Notes under the pieces: model-generated
Seen by the model: only the letters and a program-made list of their open reading frames with translations
Database searches by the model: none
Told to the model about the DNA's origin: nothing
Translations under genes and position numbers: made by a program
Part shown: in pieces, positions 10,659 to 21,985 of the stretch
How the letters are laid out: each line of letters opens with the position of its first letter
Position numbering within the stretch: the first letter of the stretch is position 1
Origin: Tolypocladium sp. Sup5 PDA-1
Taxonomy: Eukaryota; Ascomycota; Sordariomycetes; Hypocreales; Ophiocordycipitaceae
NCBI GenBank assembly: GCA_000750105.3
Contig: JPHH03000027.1
Coordinates: 248,001 to 312,000, forward strand
Direction of reading: 5' to 3'
DNA length: 64,000 nt

Positions 10659-11364
10659 GACTTGTAGGATCACATGTTGTACTATACTTGTAAAGTGCTC
10701 GCCACTACGATATGGCGGATATAGATACCCGTGTTGGGGGGTTGTAAGACGGCTATGGACATATGCACGGCAAGACTGGTGTATTCTACGTGTGATGCAA
10801 CACTGACGCGAACGTGAAGTCCCGAGTTCCGAGACGGTGACAAGCACAGCCAAGAGCCCAGCAACTTACGTGCAACCCCGGATTCAGTCCCCGGAGCCAC
10901 AGGGCTGATAGCAACCGTGATACGCCTCAATATTCAAGTCATTGATAACCCCCCATGAAGCCCAGGGGCTTGATACAGACGAAGCGAGCATCTCCGGGGG
11001 GCCGACGACCCGATAGCGCGACTCGATAATACAGCGCTGGTGATTGGTCCGATAAGTTACAGCGGCCCCACGGGGCACGATGGCGTCAACTTTGGCGTGG
11101 ATTGGAAATGGCGAAAAAACTGGGGGAGGGAAAGACCGATTGCCGTTTTGAGATGTTGGGCAGGAGGAAATAAAATACGTATGGCCGACGACCCGGATCT
11201 GCTCTTTTCCTCAATCATGAGTCTCCTTTCCGTGTGACATCTCAGCGTCAAGAGCCGAACGCTGTGCGATACTGAAGACGACAGCCGATACAGGGATCAT
11301 CGGATCACTGACAGGCAGGGGCCTTGGCTGCGGTCTCACGGTTCAGGTCCGGGCTGCTTACACC
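10659..11364. other. Intergenic region: RSM22 3' end and MET1 promoter
   Basis: These 706 bases lie between two same-strand genes. The only element I would mark is a near match to the Cys3/MetR site at 11080-11089, listed separately. Confidence 0.55.
11080..11089 (+). promoter_or_regulatory. Possible Cys3/MetR-type bZIP site upstream of MET1
   Basis: ATGGCGTCAA matches 9 of 10 positions of the fungal sulfur-regulator consensus ATGRYRYCAT and lies 276 bp before the MET1 start. Chance matches at this level are common, so the support is mainly the gene's pathway. Confidence 0.35.
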
Positions 11365-13128
11365 ATGGCCACGACAGCGACATCCGCTGCTCCCAGCAGC
11401 AGCAGCAGCTCCAACTCCAACAACGCCATGCTGGCCGGCCTCGTCTGCAGAGGCAATATCCACCTCGTCATCGGCACCAACCCGCTCGCCGCCTCGCGGT
11501 GCACCCAGTCCCTCGCCGCCGGCGCGCAGCCCGTGCTCATCGCGCCAGAGACGGCCGAGCTGCACTACGGCCTGCAGAGCAAGATTGACGACGGCAGCGT
11601 CAAGTGGCAGAAGAAGGCCTTTGAGGATGACGACTTGTTCAGCCTCGGGAGGGAGGAGGTGGGGAGCGTCGTCGACGCCGTGTTCGTCACGAGCGGGCCG
11701 CGGGAGGACGTGAGCGCGCACATCTCGCAGCTGTGCAAGCGGAACCGGATCCCCGTCAACGTCGTCGACGCGCCCCAACTGTGCACGTTCGCGCTGCTGT
11801 CCGTACACGCGGATGGGCCGCTGCAGGTGGGCGTCACGACCAACGGCCGCGGGTGCAAGCTGGCGTCGCGCATCCGCCGCGAGATCGCGTCCTCGCTGCC
11901 TCAAGGGCTCGGCCAGGCGTGTGGCAGACTGGGCGACGTGCGGAGGCGCATCCAGGAGGACGACTGCCTGGCGCTGGGCGACCTGGACGACTCCCTGGAT
12001 CAGGGCGCGCTGTTCAACAAGCTCGTCGCCGAGGAGGACGTGCGCAACAGGAGGATGCGCTGGCTGAGCCAGGTCTGCGAGTACTGGCCGCTTAAGAAGC
12101 TGGCCAGCGTCTGCGACGAGGACGTCGACCGGCTGCTCGCCACGTATCCCGGCCTAGGAAACGACACCGCGAGAAAGGATGGCGGCGCCGGCGGCGGCAG
12201 CGATGAAAACAAGCCCAAGGTCGGCAGGCTCATCCTCGCCGGCAGCGGGCCCGGCCATCCGTCCCTCCTCACCCGCGCGACCCTACACGCCATCCACCAC
12301 GCCGACCTCATCCTCGCCGACAAGCTTGTCCCCGCGCCGGTGCTGGACCTCATCCCGCGGCGCACGCCCGTGCACATCGCGCGCAAGTTCCCCGGCAACG
12401 CGGACCGCGCACAAGAGGAGCTGCTCGAGTCCGCGCTCGCGGGCGTCCGCGCCGGCAAGACGGTGCTGCGGCTCAAGCAGGGCGACCCGTTCGTGTACGG
12501 CCGCGGCGGCGAGGAGGTCGACTGGTTCAAGGGCCGGGGACTGGGGGATAGGGTGCGCGTGCTGCCCGGCGTGACGAGCGCGCTGAGCGCACCGCTGTTT
12601 GCGGGTGTGCCGGTGACGCAGAGGGACGTGGCTGACCAGGTCTTGATATGCACCGGCACGGGCAAGAAGGGCAAGGCGCCCACGCCGCCCGAGTACGTCG
12701 CCAGCCGCACCGTCGTCTTCCTCATGGCCCTGCACCGCATCGACGGCCTCGTCCGCGAACTCACCACCCACATCGCCCCCGATACCGACGCCGAACCTCA
12801 CTGCGACTCCATCAGCGCTGCCGAGGCAGACAAGATGCGCCCGCTCTGGCCCTTGGCCACGCCCTGCGCCGTCATCGAGCGCGCCAGCTGCCCCGACCAG
12901 CGCGTCATCCGCGCGACCCTCGCCCACGTAGTCGAGGCCATCGAGGCAGAGGGCAGCCGCCCGCCGGGCCTGCTCGTCGTCGGCAGGGCCTGCGAGGTGC
13001 TGCACGCGCGCGAGAGGGGCCGCGCGTGGGCCGTCGAGGAGGGCTTCCGCGGGCTGGATGAACCAGAGGAGGAGTGGGTTTCCGAGCTCGAGGCCGCCAT
13101 GGCCACGCGCTTGCCTGAAACGGCCTGA
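11365..13128 (+). CDS. MET1: Siroheme synthase / uroporphyrinogen-III C-methyltransferase
   Basis: This single-exon gene encodes 587 aa. The N-terminal half (about residues 25-200) is a precorrin-2 dehydrogenase-like Rossmann domain (GNIHLVIGTNPLAASRC, VLIAPE, then VNVVDAPQLCTF). The C-terminal half (from about residue 287) is a SAM-dependent uroporphyrinogen-III methyltransferase with the GRLILAGSGPGHPSLLT start, the family signature VLRLKQGDPFVYGRGGEE, and PGVTSALSAPLFAGVPVTQR. Together they make siroheme, the cofactor of sulfite and nitrite reductases. The glycine loop of the dehydrogenase half lacks the classic GxGxxA form, so that activity could be weak or supplied by another protein. 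The start is followed by a Ser/Asn-rich leader. The gene converges with the ferric reductase. Confidence 0.93.
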   Translation: MATTATSAAPSSSSSSNSNNAMLAGLVCRGNIHLVIGTNPLAASRCTQSLAAGAQPVLIAPETAELHYGLQSKIDDGSVKWQKKAFEDDDLFSLGREEVGSVVDAVFVTSGPREDVSAHISQLCKRNRIPVNVVDAPQLCTFALLSVHADGPLQVGVTTNGRGCKLASRIRREIASSLPQGLGQACGRLGDVRRRIQEDDCLALGDLDDSLDQGALFNKLVAEEDVRNRRMRWLSQVCEYWPLKKLASVCDEDVDRLLATYPGLGNDTARKDGGAGGGSDENKPKVGRLILAGSGPGHPSLLTRATLHAIHHADLILADKLVPAPVLDLIPRRTPVHIARKFPGNADRAQEELLESALAGVRAGKTVLRLKQGDPFVYGRGGEEVDWFKGRGLGDRVRVLPGVTSALSAPLFAGVPVTQRDVADQVLICTGTGKKGKAPTPPEYVASRTVVFLMALHRIDGLVRELTTHIAPDTDAEPHCDSISAAEADKMRPLWPLATPCAVIERASCPDQRVIRATLAHVVEAIEAEGSRPPGLLVVGRACEVLHARERGRAWAVEEGFRGLDEPEEEWVSELEAAMATRLPETA

Positions 13129-13811
13129 AGGGCGAGTTCTGCAGATAAAGCATGTTATCCGTACATACGGATACTAGCCCAACGTCCTGCACTACTGCTC
13201 GTATTTTGAGTTCAGGTGGGTTCGATTCGGGTACCTGCATGCGAGCGTTCGTGCGTTCGTGCGTGCGGGGCCCTGGATATGTATGGTGAGATCGAGTCGT
13301 GGACTCGCGGCAAAGCGGGTGTTTCAAGTCCGCCGTATTGATATACAATCAGATAAGAATACGGACGGCAATTTTAGCCGATGCGGCGAACAGGGTTTGT
13401 TTGGAAACGGGAGCATGGTTACGGAGTACACATTGTGTCATACCTAGTAAGTGAGAAGCATTCATCAGCTCATATCTAGTCCGTAGCTAGACTCAACATG
13501 ACTGGGACTCAACGTCTCACTACTCAATAGTTTCACCACAAATAGACATCACAGGGATCAGATACGCGATGGTAGTGCGAATGAGACGATGTAGAAATGG
13601 GTGCTTCCATTGCCTCTTTCTGGGCGGAAATGCTCATATGCTATGCTATGTTTTGACCCGATATGCTTATGTTCATGTCTATACAACACGTCTACATCTC
13701 CCGTGAGATGGAGCAGAAAAAAAGGACGAAAGTAGACAGCTGCCGTGCCTTTGTTCGAATATTTACAAATCAAACTGAAAGAGAGTGAAAAAGAAATATG
13801 CTTCCCCTTGA
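13129..13811. other. 3' intergenic region between MET1 and ferric reductase
   Basis: This is a convergent 3' region of 683 bases and is more AT-rich than its surroundings. It contains one TACGGAGTAC element at 13420-13429. I see no gene. Confidence 0.55.
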
Positions 13812-15632
13812 TCACCACGTGAAGCTCTCCTCGATGAAGTCAATCACGTTGTCGCCCTGCACCGCCCTCACCGCGCCTCTCACGTCGTCTGCCAGGCCGC
13901 CCGGTCCACACACACTCACAACCATGGCGCCAATCTGATCTTGCACTTCCTTGATCAGAAGGAGGGGAATATTCGGCCGTCCAGGGAACATCTTGACCGT
14001 GGAACTGGCGCTAACGATATCGCGCGGGTTCAGCGGACGAGTGACAAACACTTGGATGCGGAGGATGTCCTTGCGGTTCGGTATCCGCAGGATGGTGTCC
14101 ATGAAGGGGCGAACCCACTCGAGCGACTCGTAGGTGCGGATGATCCACACAAGAGTGAGCCGCCGCGTTGCCACGGTGCCCTCGTTGTAGCCCTCGAGCA
14201 GGGTTCGGATGTGCGAGATTTGGTGGGTTATGCCCGTCGAGCCGGCCAAGAGAACCACGTGGCCGTATGAGTCGAGGTTGTGGTGCCCGGCGTACGGTCC
14301 CTCCATGGCGGCTCGAAGGCGCACACCCGACGACGATTGGCAAGCCCGGCCGTACAGCCTGCGCGTCATGCCGGTCTGAGCACCGATGATAAAGGACACG
14401 GCGGTACACGCCGTCTTTCGGTCCAGAGCGTTGAGCGGCTCCTTCTCCGACTGGGGGAGCGCGTTGCTGGTGTAGTGCTCAACCCAGGCGATCGAAAAGG
14501 GGTGACTCTCCCAGGGCATGATCCCCCAGAAGCGCAGGTAGGCGTGCGTTCCCGGCTTGATGTCGACGTATCGCGGAAGGTTCACCGTAACTCGGACGAC
14601 GTCGCCGGGCATGGCCTCGCAGAGGGCGTCAGTGATGCCGCTGTGGCCCCAGTTGGTGTATGCGAGACGGAGGACTCGGGCGGCGCGGTCGGCGATCCAG
14701 AGGGCCACGACTGCCATGATCCACGGCAGCTGGGGAAGGCCGCCAGTCGCCGCGGCACAGTGAATCCAGGTGCAGGCAAAGGCAACGATGGCGAGGATGA
14801 TATGGACGTTGAGAAAGGTCTCGTAAAAGGCATGGCGGACGGGCGAGAGGGACAACAGCAGCAATAGCGTCATGGAGACGGTCCCAAAGAAGCCAGACCC
14901 AATGAAGGGGCTCTTGAGGACGGGTGCAAACGCGTTTGCCCAGCCCTTGTCGGCCACGGCGGGTATGGCCCACGCGACGGTGTGGACGATGACCTCGGCT
15001 ACCACGATGCGGCCCATCCATCGGTGCAAAAGGTTGTACGTGTCGAAGCTGATCTTGAGCAGTGAGATGAGTGGGTTATTGCGGCCAGCCATGATGATCA
15101 GGGGCACCATGTTGACGAGGGCGAGGGTGCCTGAGCGCCCACGCAACTCGGCACACAAGGCATACTTGTTCTCGACGGCCCAGTTGAGGGCGAACATGTA
15201 GGCGATGTTGCTGCCCAGGTAGAGGAACAGAAGGATCGAGTGCAGTCGTGACGGAAGAGTGCCAACATTCACAGCCGACGAGAGGCGAAACTCACGGTTA
15301 TGGCGCTTCCTAAACAGCGGCGCGTAGATGAGGTGCTTCTTGAGGCCGGGCATCCAACTCCACTGGGATACCTTCCAGTAGCCCTGCTTCTCTCGGGGCA
15401 CCGACATGGCCGACACCTGGCGCAGCTTCGCCCAGAGGATCTCCAGGATCCGTATACCGAGCACGACCAGGGCAACGATGCCCAAACTCCACCACAGGAC
15501 ATCTTTGAAGAGCATATTCATCGGCTGGTTCACTCCATTTAGCGCCGTGTGATACGGGGCGATTGTCGAACTGGGTTCTACCTCTTCCCGAGAGCCCGAT
15601 GCTCGTAGTTCCAGGGTCGGAGTTGGGTCCAT
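13812..15632 (-). CDS. Ferric reductase, transmembrane (FRE/NOX-type)
   Basis: This intronless gene encodes 606 aa of the fungal ferric/cupric reductase family, which moves electrons from NADPH through FAD and two hemes across the plasma membrane to reduce extracellular metal. The N-terminal part has about seven membrane segments (from WWSLGIVALVVLGIRIL through WIMAVVALWIADRA). It includes the ferric-reductase core with paired histidines (LLHRWMGRIVVAEVIVHTVAW, then NVHIILAIVAFACTWIHC). The cytosolic part has the FAD motif HPFSI at about residue 376, the NADPH motifs MEGPYAGHHNL (about 440) and VLLAGSTGITHQ, and the C-terminal CGPGGLADDVR (about 573). All key residues I can check are present. 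Expression is usually induced by iron limitation in this family. I did not find a clear GATA-type iron-repressor site upstream. Confidence 0.92.
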   Translation of the reverse strand: MDPTPTLELRASGSREEVEPSSTIAPYHTALNGVNQPMNMLFKDVLWWSLGIVALVVLGIRILEILWAKLRQVSAMSVPREKQGYWKVSQWSWMPGLKKHLIYAPLFRKRHNREFRLSSAVNVGTLPSRLHSILLFLYLGSNIAYMFALNWAVENKYALCAELRGRSGTLALVNMVPLIIMAGRNNPLISLLKISFDTYNLLHRWMGRIVVAEVIVHTVAWAIPAVADKGWANAFAPVLKSPFIGSGFFGTVSMTLLLLLSLSPVRHAFYETFLNVHIILAIVAFACTWIHCAAATGGLPQLPWIMAVVALWIADRAARVLRLAYTNWGHSGITDALCEAMPGDVVRVTVNLPRYVDIKPGTHAYLRFWGIMPWESHPFSIAWVEHYTSNALPQSEKEPLNALDRKTACTAVSFIIGAQTGMTRRLYGRACQSSSGVRLRAAMEGPYAGHHNLDSYGHVVLLAGSTGITHQISHIRTLLEGYNEGTVATRRLTLVWIIRTYESLEWVRPFMDTILRIPNRKDILRIQVFVTRPLNPRDIVSASSTVKMFPGRPNIPLLLIKEVQDQIGAMVVSVCGPGGLADDVRGAVRAVQGDNVIDFIEESFTW

Positions 15633-18600
15633 TTTGTTGATGGGTGTCGATGCTGGCGAACCGGCGCCAGCGAAGAGTCGAAGACCGTCTCGTTCAAGTA
15701 GAGGGCAGGGGGCGATCGTGTTCGAGGGACAAGCGGCAGGTCAACGAATGATGTGTGAACAGGTGAACAAAGAGCGATGACAAAGAGTCCCTTTTCGCGC
15801 GGCTTCCAGGTCCAGTGGAAAGATGCGGTAACGTTGGGCGCGGTCGCCTCAACTTAATGAGTGAACAGCGACCGCGGTGAAAGAAAGGAAGGATGCCTGG
15901 TTCTGCTACGCTTGCGAGCCGAACTGCATCATGCGTCCGTGACAAGGAGGGTCCGTGAACGGGAAGTGTCAAAGATGCACAGGGACGTGGTTCCGAGGTA
16001 GGGAGGAGGCCTCAGAGCGGTCGGGGTCGCTTCCAGGTGGGTGGGCTATTGTGACGCAGACAATAGCGACCGAGGAGGGCAAACACGCAGGCGCGCCTCC
16101 ACAGACCACTGCCAGGACTGAGCGAAATGGTGCGTATCGGGTATCCTAGGATCCCACTCTCCGCGTGGTAACGATGAAGACGTGGAGGAGACACTCGGCT
16201 AGTGCCTGGCGGGATGCAGCTGCAGGCGACGAGTCCGAGAAGTGATGTCGTGCGTCAACCCGTGACGGTTCGTGCTCCAACGAGGCTTCAACGCCCGGTC
16301 GCTGGTGCTAAGTTTGTCGCAGCAGTGCAGATACCCCAGTGCAGATACCCAGTGACGATGCCCCGGTGAACGTTTGAAACGCCGATGCTGATAATCGGTG
16401 GAGATGACCGGGAGGAACCCAGGAAGACCCAGGAAGGCGCCGAAGGAGAGACGACGAAACCGATCCAGCAGGAGAAGGGAAATGGAAGTCGAGGATGATA
16501 ACGGCAGCCGGCAAGAAAGGGTTTTTGAAAAGCTTTGTGGACAATCGAGGTTTCAGGTAGATAAAAACAGCCGTGGCCCAGGGAACGGGAGGCAAGTGGT
16601 GGTGGTGGTGGAGGAGGAGGGCGTGCGTGTTTGATGTAGGATTGCACAGTGAATCAGAAGAGGCAATCAGGTGACGATCAACGACAAAGACCCGACCTCG
16701 TGCTTTTGTTTAAAGACGCCGCCCAGCCGCGTCGAGAAATGCTCAGTTCGCCGCACACCCGTCCAGAAGAGCGGGTAGGCAGGCAGTGAAGAGCGAGGTA
16801 AGGAATGTGATGAGCGCGAGGCGAGAAGAGAAGAAGAGGAGGGGGTCGACGGGTGGCCGCAGCAGCAGATGGCAGCCAGATATGAGATGTGAGCAGGGAG
16901 AGCAAGCAATAAGCGAAGCGGCCACGAATGACTCTGCGGGTGAATCGAATCGAATGACGGGCAGAACCAGTCTCCTCGTCATCGACGGACCCTGGACACG
17001 ACTGACCGGGTGGTGGATGGATGAACAAATACGGCATGAGGGAGGATCCACGGTTTCGATCCACGCTCGCTGATGAGATCCTGGGGCCTGGGCCTCCGCA
17101 AGGGCAAGGGAGGGCCTGTCGCTGTCTCTCTGCCCATGCTCTAGCACTATCAAGGCCCATGACGGCCCCTGAACACCGCCGTGAATCACAGTGGCCAAAC
17201 CCCCTGCCGGCGCTGTCTCTCCATGTACGAATAACGAGACTACACCCCACTGTACTGTACGACCTGCCTCGGGGGTCGGGGCTGCAGGCCAATCCACGCG
17301 CAGGACGGTGATGCGACCTGCTTCCACGGCTTCTTCGTCCGATGTGGCGCTCGTGTTTTCTTGTCGTCCACTGCTTGCTTCTGCGCACTCGACACGCATC
17401 GGCTGGCTGTCGTTTGGCCGCCACCTCGATGCCCTGGGCCAGGGGGCTCCAAAGTCCAAACGTCCAATCCCTTGGTTGGTCCACCCCTGCGACCAGGAAA
17501 CAAGCTTGGCGCCAGGCCCGATCAGCGCAGCCGCGTTTTCAGATTCGGCCGCTCCAGGGCGACCCGCGCGCCGTGACTGGCTGGCTCGGACACCCTGAAA
17601 CCCGCCACCGCGGCGCCCTGGCTCAGGGGCGGTGGGGGTTCGCATCGCTACAGGCCCGTTGGGGACCCCGCTGGCTGCGGGTGGCTGCTGCTGGCTGGGC
17701 GCTACGGGGGGATGGGCAGGAGCGGAGCCGAGGAGCCTCCAATGCCTCGCCGGTGCTGCGCTGCGGTCGACTCGAGAAGCGCTCCCGGCCACTCGACGGC
17801 TCGCCAGCCCCAGCCGCATAAACAGCCCGATAAACGCGCCGTCTGATCTTTTGCAGGCTGAGTCTGCATCGATACGAAGAACAGGAGGGAACGGAACATT
17901 CGAGCCGACCAAACACTGCGTTCTGTTTCGTCATGACTTGCTGGTGCGTATTCGCCTCCCGTTGGGCCAATCAACCACCCCCTCCCCCCGCTGCCTGCGG
18001 CTTGCTGCAGACTCTGCTTGTTGCTCCCCCCAACACTCACGTACCTTGGTAGTCCGTACTTCGTACATGAAGATTCAAGGCTCCGACATGACATGACAAG
18101 ACCGAGCTAGACCTGACCAGACCGCCTGTATCAAGGCCGCGATATGACATGACAAAGACCGACCCATGGCCCATACCCAGACCGGCCACTCTATCCCGGC
18201 CTTGTGGCCTGCATACATAATGGCATCTGACACCTGACACCCAGGTCGTATGCACAAGCTAATACGCCCAAGGACCGCACGCCGCCCGACAGCGACAGCA
18301 CGACAGTACCCCGAACCCCCCGAACGAAATGGATCGTTACTTCGCCGGCCGGCCTCGACCGCCGCTGTAATTGCACAGGTGCCGCCGTGCCTTGCGCGCG
18401 CATCCGAATCTCTGGGACGAGGACGCTAGCCTGTCACAGAATAAATGAAGTCATGCGTGCTTGGGAATGAGACATTTGACAACCGGACTTGGACTGCGAG
18501 GGGAAAGTGTCAAAATTTGACGTCTTGGCTCATTCGACAACAGATGAGAGAAGGGTGCTGTACGGAGTACGTAACAGTGACAGGGCCTTATATGACGTGC

Positions 18601-18930
18601 GCATTCAATAGCTCTTTGTTGCGTGCCACGCGGTCGCGCAAAGGTGGCAATGGCATGCCGGCCCCTCGATAAAGGCTCATTGATGGCTCGTCGTCGGTGA
18701 GCTGAGGTGAGGGGCCACAGCCACACCCTCCCGCATCGCCCAGCCACGCCGAGGCTCGTGGTGACGGTGACGGCACTTCCCGCTGGTGCAGGCCTCAGGC
18801 ACCAAAGCCTTCCAGGTTCCGCTTTGCGGCAGTGACGCAGCCGAACTGCACCCGGAATTTTCCAGACGCCGGCCGAGCCATCACGAGCTTGCCGTCCAAC
18901 ATCTGTCGCACCGCCATTGAGCACGACATC
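15633..18930. other. Long divergent intergenic region
   Basis: These 3.3 kb lie between the ferric reductase (-) and MIC19 (+). The long minus-strand open frame (16743-17912) has no domain and an untypical composition, so I do not call it. The region holds TACTCCGTA-like elements at about 18051 and 18560, a GGT/GGA-rich tract at about 16596-16620, and an imperfect direct repeat at 18075-18162. Confidence 0.5.
18075..18162 (+). repeat. Imperfect 31-32 bp direct repeat
   Basis: The segment at 18075-18105 recurs at 18131-18162, an offset of 56 bp. Both contain TCAAGG, a central ATGACATGACAA and a terminal GACCGA, with a few substitutions and one inserted A. It lies about 0.8 kb upstream of MIC19. 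Confidence 0.7.
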
Positions 18931-19619
18931 ATGGGTGCCAACACGTCCAAGCAAGACGCCCGCGGCGGCTACGAGTGGAAGACGTAAGTCGCTGCCAATA
19001 CCACCCTCTAAACGAGCGTCACGGCGTCTCGATGGACGAGCTGACAGGTCGCCTATAAACAGCTCAGGACCGCCCAGTGTCTCCCTCGACGTCCTCGAAT
19101 CGCTTCAAACCAGCCCTGAAGTACGACCTGTCCCATTCCCTCCCTCCTGTGTCCCTCCAGAATATCACATGCTATCCCAAACCTCCCTCGAATCCCACGT
19201 TGCATCGGGGACTAACAGCCAGCCTCGCACAGACCGATGCCTCGCGCGCCAAGCTCATCGAGCAGCACATCCAGGCCCGCGTCGCCGAAGAGCTCAAGAA
19301 GCTCCAGCAGCGCGAATCCGAGGCTCTCAAGCTCGCGCACGACAAGACGGTCTCGGCGGACGTAGGCGGCGGCAAGGGCAAGGACGCAGGGCCCAGCCGG
19401 TTCAGCGTCGGCAAGGAGGTGGAGGAGCTGCGGCGCAAGCTCGAGGAGCGCAAGCAGGTGCGCGCTCTGCCCGACAGCGTCGAGAAGGCGCGGGGTGAGG
19501 TGATTCGCTGCCTGCGGGAGAACGACCGGCGGCCGCTCGACTGCTGGCAGGAGGTGGAGAACTTCAAGGCCGAGGTCAAGAAGCTGGAGAAGGGATGGGT
19601 GGACAAGGTGACGTCGTAA
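18931..19619 (+). CDS. MIC19: MICOS complex subunit MIC19
   Basis: This encodes a peripheral inner-membrane subunit of the mitochondrial contact site and cristae organising system. Exons are 18931-18983, 19063-19120 and 19233-19619 (165 aa), with introns of 79 and 112 nt. The protein starts MGANTSK, an N-myristoylation-type signal as in other MIC19/CHCHD3 proteins. The middle is a coiled coil (IQARVAEELKKLQQRESEAL..., EVEELRRKLEERKQV). The C-terminus has the CX10C motif CLRENDRRPLDC, followed by a Trp/Lys-rich helix. Splicing is needed to join WKT to SGPPSVSLDVLESLQTSPE and then TDASRAKLIEQ, which matches the usual MIC19 order. Exon 2 is only 58 nt and easy to miss. Confidence 0.9.
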
Positions 19620-20314
19620 ACAGCAGGAGACTGGAGAGTCAGCCATGTCACGTCGCGCCATGGGGGCCTTTGAGTTGTGTGTGCCTCGTGGATGACGAAC
19701 GGACGCGGATTGATAGCCGGCAGGAACGGAGTTTTATTTTGGCCAGGCAAACGGAGACTTGTGTACATTTACGGCATCGGCGGTGGTAAAAGCTGCATAG
19801 AGATACAATTCATGTACAAACAGGCCTGGCACGGTCTGCCTCTCCCCCGCGAAAAATGTTGCAGTGTGCAGGTCGGGTGTCCGTGTTAGCCTTGCGTCGG
19901 CGCTTCGTCCTTTTCCTCGGAAGCTCACCGTGCCGTTTTGCGCCGCCGATTTCCTTTGGCATTCGGCAGCGATGGCCCGAGGGCGTTCTATATTGGATCT
20001 CGGCCCCAGGTTGGATCTCGGCTGCTCATCTGTGCGGTGTCCATGAGGCTAGACAGATGCCATTGGCATGCGGCAAGGTCCTGGCCCGGCGCAGAGGGGA
20101 CGGATGGTTTGCAGGCCTCGTGGGCAGGCATCCGGTTCGTCTTGACCCAGTTCGACGACGCTGTCCAACAATCGCCGCGTGTACAGCATCGAGGGAAGGG
20201 GACGGTGTCTCGTGAGCCGGGTCTTGGACGCTTCCCCTCACTCGTCCATCCATCATGCTCATTGTTCCATCCTTGGATCACAACAGCCATTCAGGGGATA
20301 CCGCCCTGTGACGG
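19620..20314. other. 3' intergenic region between MIC19 and TYW3
   Basis: This is a convergent region of 695 bases holding the two 3' ends. I see no coding or repeat signal. Confidence 0.55.
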
Positions 20315-21322
20315 TTACGGCTGGTCAGCTGTTTCGCAACGTTGCTCGTTCCTCTCAGCTTCCAGCGCCGCCTTTTTCCTCAGGCCCTCCGCCCTCATCC
20401 TCTCCCTCCTCGCCGCCGCATCCTCCCACCCCCCCCCATTCGGATTCCTCCTGGGCTCCGGCTCCCTCACCGCGTCCTGAAAGGCGGCGCGGAACCTTGC
20501 GATGCGCTTCGCGTTCTCCACGAAGCGCTCGTTGCCGATGGACAGCAGCGTCTGCAGGTACTCGGCGGGGACGAGCCGGCGGCGCTGCCCGTCGGGCGTC
20601 TCGTACCCGACGAGGGACTCGAAGCCCAGGCCCATGGAGCGCACGGCGACGATGGGCGTGGCGGCGGGTTGCATTTCGCTTGGGGACGTGAGGTTGATGG
20701 CGCCGGATTCGCGGAAGCCGGCTTGCAGGGCGCAGCGGAGGAGAAGCTGGGCGTGGGTAAGGGATGTGGTGAGGACGTGGAGGATCTTGGATGAGCATCA
20801 GCTTGGTTACAGATGGCACATGGACGTGGCCTTGATAGTCGCGGTGCTCACCATGGGCTCGAATTTGAAGTGTATCAGTCTCCGTTCTGTGCTCCCGCGA
20901 GGGCTACTTTGCGATACAGCAGACTCCGTGAACCCAAGAGTCCTCGCCCAAGCCTCGTAGCCATCCTCGCCGTCACAGGGAACCGGCTCGTGGGACACGT
21001 ACAGCCACGTCCCCCCAGCCCCCTTGCCGCCCACGCCCGCTACCTGCTCACGCTGTTGCAGCTGCTCATCTCCCTCGCCCACGCCCGGCGCCGACTTGCG
21101 CCCCTCGAGGAACACGCTCACGCGCCCGGCGCAGCTGCTCGTCGTGACGAAGCCCTCGGCGCGGTTGACCTCGCCAATCAGGTCGCGGATGCCCTCGTCG
21201 ACGGAGCCCTTGGGCGAGGCGTCGGCGTACTCGGCGTCGGGCACGCCCAGCTGCTGCAGGATCTTGGCTTTTTTCTCGCCAAAGCTCGCCGACGGCGCGG
21301 GTAGCCGGCGGCTCTGCTGCAT
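20315..21322 (-). CDS. TYW3: tRNA wybutosine-synthesizing protein 3
   Basis: This is the methyltransferase that acts at the N4 step of wybutosine formation on tRNA-Phe position 37. Exons are complement(20852-21322, 20315-20785), giving 313 aa, with a 66-nt intron. The N-terminal part has the family motifs SFGEKKAKIL, KGSVDEGIRDLI, TTSSCAGRVSVF (with the conserved SCSGR-like core) and a strand ending LIHFKFEPM. After the intron comes ILHVLTTSLTHAQLLLRCALQAGFRESGA, then the SAM-binding region with AVRSMGLGFESLVGY. The tail is a charged, Arg/Glu-rich extension. Two consecutive 157-codon exons in phase 0 support the splice choice. Confidence 0.9.
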
Positions 21323-21985
21323 GGCTTGAGCCTTGAAGCCAGGAGGGCGCAGAACCAGGTGCCTTGGCCGTGGTGTCGCTTCACAGGCGGCCCGGCAAGG
21401 TCCGGGTGGCAGGATGCGGGTGAGTGTGAGTGAGAATTGGCAGAATGCAGTGAAAATAGTGGAAACAAGTGCCTTGTTAGTCCAGTATCGTGAAATGGTG
21501 AGTTGATGCCGTGGAGGTTGTCAGGCCTGGATCTGCCACCTGAGCGGAGTCCAATCAGCTCTCAGCGCGGGGTACGAAGTACGATCCTGCGGCTCAACGG
21601 GCCGTTCGCATCACCAACCATCCACCATCACAACGTCACCCGACCATCTCACCCATCAACAGCTCACGGTTCAAGGCACTCAAGTGAGGGTATTCAGAAC
21701 AATTATTGTTTCCATCTATCGTCCTATGTACACATGCCGCGCCCTCTGCCTCTTCTGCACGCCACGCCGCTCGCATGTCCAAAGGCAAACCCTCAACGCC
21801 ACCCATGATATCAGTGGTACGAAAAGCCTGCTCAGACTGTTTTATCCTTGCTTGCTCATCAAATCAAGATCCCCAAACGCCTTTTGCAAATGCCCGCAAA
21901 AATCATCATTTCGTTAAAAGAAACGGCTGCTCTGTCTCTCCTTTCACCTCCCGCTCAACTGTGCTGAGGGGGTGAGGTGAGTTGA
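21323..21985. other. Intergenic region: TYW3 promoter and MET16 3' end
   Basis: These 663 bases lie between same-strand genes. There is one GTACGAAGTAC element at 21572-21582 and otherwise no recognisable feature. Confidence 0.5.

Noticed and set aside
13195..13245. Possible tRNA from GGTTCGATTCG on the plus strand
   Set aside because: No A box or acceptor stem upstream at a suitable distance.
16743..17912. 389-codon minus-strand frame in the FRE-MIC19 gap
   Set aside because: No domain, Arg/Pro/Ser-rich random-like composition and no supporting introns.
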